A stretch of 5,681 nucleotides of DNA from Eubacterium sp. GTDB taxonomy: Bacteria > Bacillota > Clostridia > Lachnospirales > Lachnospiraceae. Under the pieces are notes generated by a model, which was given only the letters and a program-made list of their open reading frames with translations, was not told where the DNA came from and ran no database searches. The DNA lies in assembly GCA_020844525.1 (NCBI GenBank), contig JAJGAH010000180.1, positions 1 through 5,681 on the forward strand, in the 5' to 3' direction. The translations under genes and the position numbers were made by a program. Of the stretch, positions 1-5,681 are shown one piece after another; within the stretch, counting starts at the first letter, position 1; the number at the start of each line of letters is the position of its first letter.

Positions 1-2
1 GA

Positions 3-31
3 TTGATATTTAATGACTGATTGCATATAAT
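3..31 (+). promoter_or_regulatory. Probable sigma-A promoter, distal (P1)
   Basis: A -35 box TTGATA (3-8, one mismatch to TTGACA) is followed by exactly 17 bases and a perfect -10 box TATAAT (26-31). It sits in AT-rich, non-coding DNA ahead of the first operon gene and points toward it. Transcription would begin around 37-40. The match is by sequence alone; the region lies at the window edge, so further upstream elements cannot be seen. Confidence 0.6.
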
Positions 32-54
32 AAACATATTCGCATTCGAAAAAT

Positions 55-63
55 TGTTATAAT
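55..63 (+). promoter_or_regulatory. Probable extended -10 promoter, proximal (P2)
   Basis: A second perfect TATAAT (58-63) is preceded by TG one base upstream (55-56), giving an extended -10 element, TGTTATAAT. The -35 region at normal spacing (about 35-40, CATATT) is poor, which is acceptable for extended -10 promoters. Transcription would begin around 69-72, leaving a leader of about 90 nt before ntpF. P1 and P2 may both be used, or only one; sequence cannot decide. Confidence 0.55.
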
Positions 64-83
64 ACACAATAGCCGTTTGGCTT

Positions 84-126
84 TGCAGACAGCAACTGCA
101 TTGGCAGACAATGGCATTCGTTTTTT
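84..126 (+). promoter_or_regulatory. Leader with competing small hairpins and a T-run
   Basis: Two short stems overlap. TGCAG (84-88) can pair with CTGCA (96-100). Alternatively 97-103 can pair with 109-116 as a 7-bp stem with one bulged base (G114), followed four bases later by six Ts (121-126). The second stem plus T-run looks like a weak intrinsic terminator, and the first would prevent it from forming. Both stems are short and AU-rich, so this may be chance. No known riboswitch class or leader peptide was recognised. Confidence 0.2.
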
Positions 127-160
127 ATTTCAGGTTTTACTTCAGAAGGGAGGGGATGAG

Positions 161-472
161 ATGCTGGCAGATACAATACAGGCAGTGAAATCTGCTGAAG
201 CGGAAGCGGATCAGATTATCGCGAAGGCACGTGACCAGTCTGCTTCTGTTCTGAAGCAGGCACATCTGGATGCGGATCGCGCAAGAGAAAAGGCAGAGCA
301 GGATTCCGGGAAGATTCTCGACCGCCGTATGGAGGAGGCGAGACGAGCCGGAGAAGCACGGCTGAAGGAAGCGGAAGATGATGCAAGGGAGAAATGTGCA
401 CAGCTTCGACGGACGGCCTCGAAGGAAGAAAATGCCGCTGTTGCAAAGGTAATCAGCCTTGTAATCGGCTGA
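161..472 (+). CDS. ntpF: V-type ATPase peripheral stalk subunit (NtpF / subunit G-H type)
   Basis: This gene encodes a 103-residue, highly charged protein rich in Ala, Glu, Lys and Arg and almost without Pro or Gly until its end, as expected for one continuous coiled coil. It matches the small stator subunit called NtpF in Enterococcus and AhaH in archaea, which pairs with subunit E to form the peripheral stalk linking the catalytic head to the membrane subunit. The C-terminus (AVAKVISLVIG) is the typical short hydrophobic end. ATG at 161 is chosen because AGGGAGGGG (147-155) lies five bases upstream; an in-frame TTG at 77 would add 28 residues but falls right after the promoter and has no such site. 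It is the first gene of the operon, 56 bp before ntpI. Low-complexity coiled coils are weak for family assignment, but position and length support the call. Confidence 0.87.
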   Translation: MLADTIQAVKSAEAEADQIIAKARDQSASVLKQAHLDADRAREKAEQDSGKILDRRMEEARRAGEARLKEAEDDAREKCAQLRRTASKEENAAVAKVISLVIG

Positions 473-510
473 CCAACAGGAAGGCTGTCAGCACAGCTGC
501 CGGCTGACCA
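453..510 (+). repeat. 10-bp direct repeat with two hairpins at the ntpF/ntpI junction
   Basis: CGGCTGACCA occurs at 466-475, spanning the ntpF stop codon, and again at 501-510, just ahead of the ntpI ribosome binding site. Each copy can form a 6-bp stem with sequence before it: TCAGCC (453-458) with GGCTGA (467-472), and GTCAGC (487-492) with GCTGAC (503-508). The stem arm at 487-492 could also pair with GCTGAC at 468-473. Over 35 bases, 451-485 and 486-520 match at about 20 positions, consistent with an old tandem duplication. There is no T-run, so this is not a terminator. It might affect RNA processing or ntpI translation, but that is inference. Confidence 0.45.
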
Positions 511-528
511 TAAAGAGGTGGGATACAG

Positions 529-3020
<2,492 letters not shown>

Positions 3021-3090
3021 CGTGTTGGAAGAGCACCGCACAGAACCTTTCAGACATGAATTACAAGCTGGCGGTAACAAGGAGGTACGC

Positions 3091-3699
3091 ATGGCAGGAA
3101 TCGAAAATATCACGGGACAAATCCTTCAGGAAGCCCGGGAGAAAGCTTCTGTAATGCTTCGCCAGGCGCAGGATGAGGCCGATACGGTTCTCCGGAAGGC
3201 GGAGGAGGACACAGCAGCGATCCGTACACAGTCGGAGCAGAAAGCTTCCGATGCCGCCGCTGCTTATGCTGCGAGAGTTGAGGCTGAGGCAGAGCGGAAG
3301 ACCCGGCAGGCTCTTCTGGGTGAGAAGCAGGCAGTGATCTGTGAGGTTATCAGGAAGGCATATGAAAGGCTGTCCACAGAACAGAAGGATGCATATTTTC
3401 TGATGCTTGAAAAATTATTGCAGAAAAATATCAGGCCGGAGACCGGTGTGATTCTTTTCGGTCAGAGAGACCTTTCCGGAATGCCGGTGGATTTCCGGGA
3501 CAGGATCAGAGACATAGCAGAGAGAGCCGGTGGAAGTCTGGAAATAGCTGATGAGGCTGCCGATATCGAAAACGGATTCATCCTGCGCTACGGCGGGATT
3601 GATGAAAACTGTTCTCTGCAGGCGCTTTTTCACGCTAAGGAGGAAATCCTGCAGGACGCAGTTCATGAGACATTGTGGAAGATGGGAGAATCATCATGA
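3091..3699 (+). CDS. ntpE: V-type ATPase peripheral stalk subunit E
   Basis: A 202-residue protein. Residues 1 to about 95 are a charged Ala/Glu/Lys/Arg-rich helix that would form a coiled coil with NtpF. The remainder is the globular domain that binds the top of the catalytic head, including the typical IENGFILRYGGIDENCSLQ segment (159-177). Together with NtpF it makes the stator stalks. The start is ATG 3091, where AAGGAGG (3079-3085) is placed five bases upstream; an in-frame GTG at 3022 would add 23 residues unlike the family and lacks a good site. The ntpK-ntpE spacer (3021-3090) shows only this ribosome binding site. Its TGA overlaps the ntpC ATG (ATGA), which suggests coupled translation. 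Length and C-terminal motif make the call secure. Confidence 0.94.
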   Translation: MAGIENITGQILQEAREKASVMLRQAQDEADTVLRKAEEDTAAIRTQSEQKASDAAAAYAARVEAEAERKTRQALLGEKQAVICEVIRKAYERLSTEQKDAYFLMLEKLLQKNIRPETGVILFGQRDLSGMPVDFRDRIRDIAERAGGSLEIADEAADIENGFILRYGGIDENCSLQALFHAKEEILQDAVHETLWKMGESS

Positions 3700-4667
3700 G
3701 GGATCTGGATTATATATTTGCGGTAGCCCGGATCCGTGTGAAGGAAAAATCCCTGCTCTCCGATGCTGACATCCGGCAGATGGCTGATATGAAGGACAAT
3801 CAGGAAATACTGAATTTTCTCTCTGAACGCGGCTGGGGCACCGGTGATGCGGCACAAGATGGGGAAAGCATGCTGGATGCAGAGGAGAAGAAGCTCCCGG
3901 CGCTGATGCATGAATTAAAGGTTGATCCAAAGCTGTTTCAGATTCTTTCCTATCCGCGCCTTTATCATAATCTGAAGGCAGGGATCAAGGAGGTGTGCAC
4001 TTCGGATGCAGCGGGGCATCTGTACTACGACATTGATGGTTTCGGAAGAGAGGATGTGAGACGGATCCTCCGCGAGAAGGATTTCCGTGCGCTTCCCTTA
4101 CATATGCGTGAAGTGGCGCAGCGGGCCTATAAGGTTATGCTTCAGACCAGAGACGGACAGAAATGTGATGTCATGATAGATCGGGCGTGTCTGGATGCAT
4201 GCGAAGCGGCAGGCCGGAAATCCGGCAATGCGCTGATGCAGCGTTATCAGGAATCCACGGTTGCAGTAACAGATATCAGGATTGCTGTTCGGGCGCAGAA
4301 AACAGGGAAGGACCTGAAATTTCTGCAGGAGGCGCTTGCCCCGTGTGATTCCCTGAATGTGGACACGCTTGCCGCTGCGGCAGCGGGAGATGAGAAGACC
4401 CTGATGGAATATCTGGAAGGAACTGGTTTCCGGGACGCAGCAGAAGCTCTGAAGGAGTCCGCGGCAGCCTTTGAAAAATGGTGTGACGATCAGGTGATTC
4501 TCGCGATCATGCCCCAGAAGATGAACAGCGTATCTGCCGGACCAGTCATTGCCTATTACCTGGCAAGGGAGAATGAGATCAAAATGGTCCGTATCCTTCT
4601 CACGGCAAAGGCAAATGGCTTTTCGCAGGAAAACATCCGGGAAAGACTGAGGAAAATGTATGGTTAA
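3696..4667 (+). CDS. ntpC: V-type ATPase subunit C (central stalk socket, d-type)
   Basis: A 323-residue soluble, mainly helical protein of the subunit C/AC39 (eukaryotic d) family. It sits on the cytosolic face of the NtpK ring as a socket that receives the rotor shaft. The start is similar to homologues (MRDLDYIFAVARIRVKEKSL), with recognisable segments FGREDVRRIL in the middle and, near the end, PVIAYYLARENEIKMVRILL (283-302), the strongest family signature. There are no transmembrane segments. ATG 3696 shares ATGA with the ntpE stop and has GGGAG (3684-3688) seven bases upstream; the upstream in-frame TTG at 3675 would lie further inside ntpE and is not needed. Its last eight bases overlap the start of ntpG, so ntpE, ntpC and ntpG form a tightly coupled block. 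Confidence 0.95.
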   Translation: MRDLDYIFAVARIRVKEKSLLSDADIRQMADMKDNQEILNFLSERGWGTGDAAQDGESMLDAEEKKLPALMHELKVDPKLFQILSYPRLYHNLKAGIKEVCTSDAAGHLYYDIDGFGREDVRRILREKDFRALPLHMREVAQRAYKVMLQTRDGQKCDVMIDRACLDACEAAGRKSGNALMQRYQESTVAVTDIRIAVRAQKTGKDLKFLQEALAPCDSLNVDTLAAAAAGDEKTLMEYLEGTGFRDAAEALKESAAAFEKWCDDQVILAIMPQKMNSVSAGPVIAYYLARENEIKMVRILLTAKANGFSQENIRERLRKMYG

Positions 4668-4980
4668 GATTGCGGTTATGGGAGATTATGACAGTATCTA
4701 TGGGTTTGCGGCTGTCGGATTGTCCATTTTTCCGATTCAGGACAATCAGGCCGAGGAGGGTGCGAGAATCCTGAAGAATCTGGCAGAAAACGGATTCGGT
4801 ATCATCTATATCACAGAGGCACTTGCGTCTGTTCTTCACAAGGAGATCAGCAGATATAGGGACCAGCTCTCTCCCGCAATCATCCTGATTCCCGGTGTGC
4901 AGGGCAACACCGGAGAGGGTGTGGAATCCGTGAAGAAGTCTGTGGAGCAGGCAATTGGCAGTGACATACTGTTTTCCTGA
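4660..4980 (+). CDS. ntpG: V-type ATPase subunit F (NtpG, central shaft)
   Basis: A 106-residue protein with the alternating alpha/beta pattern of the V-type subunit F family, called NtpG in Enterococcus. It binds subunit D in the rotating shaft and can regulate activity. The family features are clear: the first strand and turn IAVMGDYDSIYGFAAVGL (4-21), a central GIIYITEAL strand, ILIPGVQGNTGEG, and the C-terminal helix ending VEQAIGSDILF. The start at ATG 4660 overlaps the last eight bases of ntpC, with GAGG (4649-4652) seven bases upstream, so its translation is probably coupled to ntpC. A 39-bp spacer containing the ntpA ribosome binding site follows. Note that 'G' and 'F' are swapped between naming schemes; this is not the peripheral stalk subunit. 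Confidence 0.95.
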   Translation: MVKIAVMGDYDSIYGFAAVGLSIFPIQDNQAEEGARILKNLAENGFGIIYITEALASVLHKEISRYRDQLSPAIILIPGVQGNTGEGVESVKKSVEQAIGSDILFS

Positions 4981-5019
4981 AGTCCGCATTCCTACAGTAT
5001 ATAAGGAGAAAGATAGCGA

Positions 5020-5681
5020 ATGAGCGCAGGAGTAATCAAAAAAGTAGCGGGACCGCTTGTGGTTGCCGAGGGTATGCGTGATGCGAATATGTACGATGTT
5101 GTGCGTGTGAGCGATGCACATCTGATCGGCGAAATTATTGAGATGCATGGGGACCAGGCGTCCATACAGGTATATGAGGAGACACAGGGACTCGGACCGG
5201 GAGAGCCTGTGGAGTCTACGGGGGCGCCACTGTCCGTCGAGCTTGGGCCCGGACTGATCGGATCGATTTACGACGGTATTCAGCGTCCGCTGAATAAGAT
5301 CATGGAAATTACCCACAGTAACCTGCTTTCCAGGGGCGTGGCAGTTCCGGCACTGGACCATGAGAAAAAATGGACCTTTGAGGCAGCGGCAAAAGCAGGC
5401 GATACAGTGACCGCCGGTGATATCATCGGTACAGTGAAGGAGAGGCGGTGGTCACACAGAAAATCATGGTGCCATGGGGGATCAGCGGAAAGATACTGGA
5501 GATCCACTCCGGCAGTTATACGATTGATGAGACGGTTGCTGTCGTGGACACCGGAAATGGGACAGCGAATCTGACCCTGATGCAGAAGTGGCCCGTCCGG
5601 AAGGAGCGTCCCTATGCCAAAAAGCTTCCGCCGACAAGGCCGCTGATCACCGGACAGCGTGTCATCGATGCCTTTTTCCCG
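5020..5681 (+). CDS. ntpA: V-type ATPase catalytic subunit A, 5' part, with apparent frameshift
   Basis: The N-terminal part of the ATP-hydrolysing/synthesising subunit, which forms the A3B3 head; the family is normally near 590 residues. ATG 5020 has AAGGAG (5003-5008) eleven bases upstream. Residues 1-141 (to 5442) read as a clear family match: the beta-barrel domain start [39 protein letters not shown], and [14 protein letters not shown]. In this frame the next 43 residues are unrelated and end at TGA 5572-5574. Family-like sequence resumes in the frame starting at 5445 ([20 protein letters not shown] and, at the window end, [13 protein letters not shown]) and stays open to 5681. One missing base around 5443 explains this. 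The P-loop and catalytic residues lie beyond the window. If the shift is real, the product would be a 184-residue non-catalytic fragment; a sequencing or assembly error is equally possible. Confidence 0.9.
5440..5447 (+). other. Apparent -1 frameshift site in ntpA
   Basis: GAG (5440-5442) ends the upstream matching frame and GCG (5445-5447) begins the downstream one, leaving only AG between them, so one base is missing relative to an intact gene. The downstream frame is closed upstream by TGA at 5418-5420 and the upstream frame by TGA at 5572-5574, so the shift must fall within 5421-5571; homology places it at about 5443. Restoring one base would give a reading such as KE-T-AVVTQ. An AAGGAG (5437-5442) lies at the spot, but there is no slippery heptamer, so programmed frameshifting is unlikely. 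Confidence 0.8.

Noticed and set aside
77..160. A TTG-initiated 28-residue extension of NtpF
   Set aside because: It begins only about seven bases after the likely transcription start and has no ribosome binding site; ATG 161 has an excellent one and gives a family-like N-terminus.
487..508. An intrinsic terminator between ntpF and ntpI
   Set aside because: The stem has no following T-run, and the genes belong to one complex and are normally co-transcribed.
3022..3090. A GTG-initiated 23-residue extension of NtpE
   Set aside because: The extra residues do not look like subunit E, and AAGGAGG sits at the right distance from ATG 3091.
4600..5361. A long open frame on the - strand (253 codons) across ntpC, ntpG and ntpA
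   Set aside because: It lies opposite three well-supported genes, its translation resembles no known family, and its composition is that of an antisense shadow.
5437..5450. Programmed -1 frameshifting at the ntpA junction
   Set aside because: No X-XXY-YYZ heptamer is present and the nearby AAGGAG overlaps the junction instead of lying 10-14 bases upstream, so a missing base is simpler.
5443..5574. The 43-residue out-of-frame tail of ntpA as a genuine alternative C-terminus
   Set aside because: It is rich in Arg, Trp and Ser without family similarity, while the neighbouring frame encodes conserved NtpA sequence over the same bases.

Overview
The window holds the promoter-proximal part of a V/A-type (rotary, vacuolar/archaeal-like) ATPase operon of bacterial type. 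All seven recognisable genes are on the + strand in the order ntpF-ntpI-ntpK-ntpE-ntpC-ntpG-ntpA, the order of the Enterococcus hirae Na+-ATPase operon. Moderate GC, strong AGGAGG-type ribosome binding sites and clostridial-looking proteins suggest a Bacillota (Firmicutes) organism, probably Clostridia and perhaps Lachnospiraceae-like. The taxonomic call is inference; no RNA gene or marker fixes it.

Layout. Positions 1-160 are an AT-rich, non-coding 5' region with two sigma-A-like promoters (-10 elements at 26-31 and 58-63) and a leader of about 90 nt with small possible hairpins. The genes are ntpF (161-472, peripheral stalk), ntpI (529-2553, membrane subunit a/I), ntpK (2556-3020, duplicated-hairpin rotor ring subunit), ntpE (3091-3699, peripheral stalk), ntpC (3696-4667, central stalk socket, d-type), ntpG (4660-4980, central shaft subunit F) and the 5' part of ntpA (5020 to the window end, catalytic subunit). 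The window stops before the ntpA P-loop; ntpB and ntpD presumably follow outside it. No gene-free stretch exceeds 300 bases, and no credible gene was found on the - strand.

How the genes work together. NtpI and the NtpK ring form the membrane ion channel and rotor. NtpC and NtpG connect the ring to the rest of the shaft and to the A3B3 catalytic head, whose A subunit begins here. NtpE and NtpF form the coiled-coil stators that hold the head against NtpI. All five Na+-ligand positions known from E. hirae NtpK have identical residues here, so a Na+-coupled enzyme is the best prediction.

Two things stand out. First, ntpA has an apparent one-base frameshift near 5443: family-like sequence continues in another frame to the window end, while the original frame stops at 5572-5574. 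Second, the ntpF/ntpI junction carries a 10-bp direct repeat and two hairpins that can pair in alternative ways. I found no sign of a previously undescribed system; this is mainly a well-known ATPase operon.
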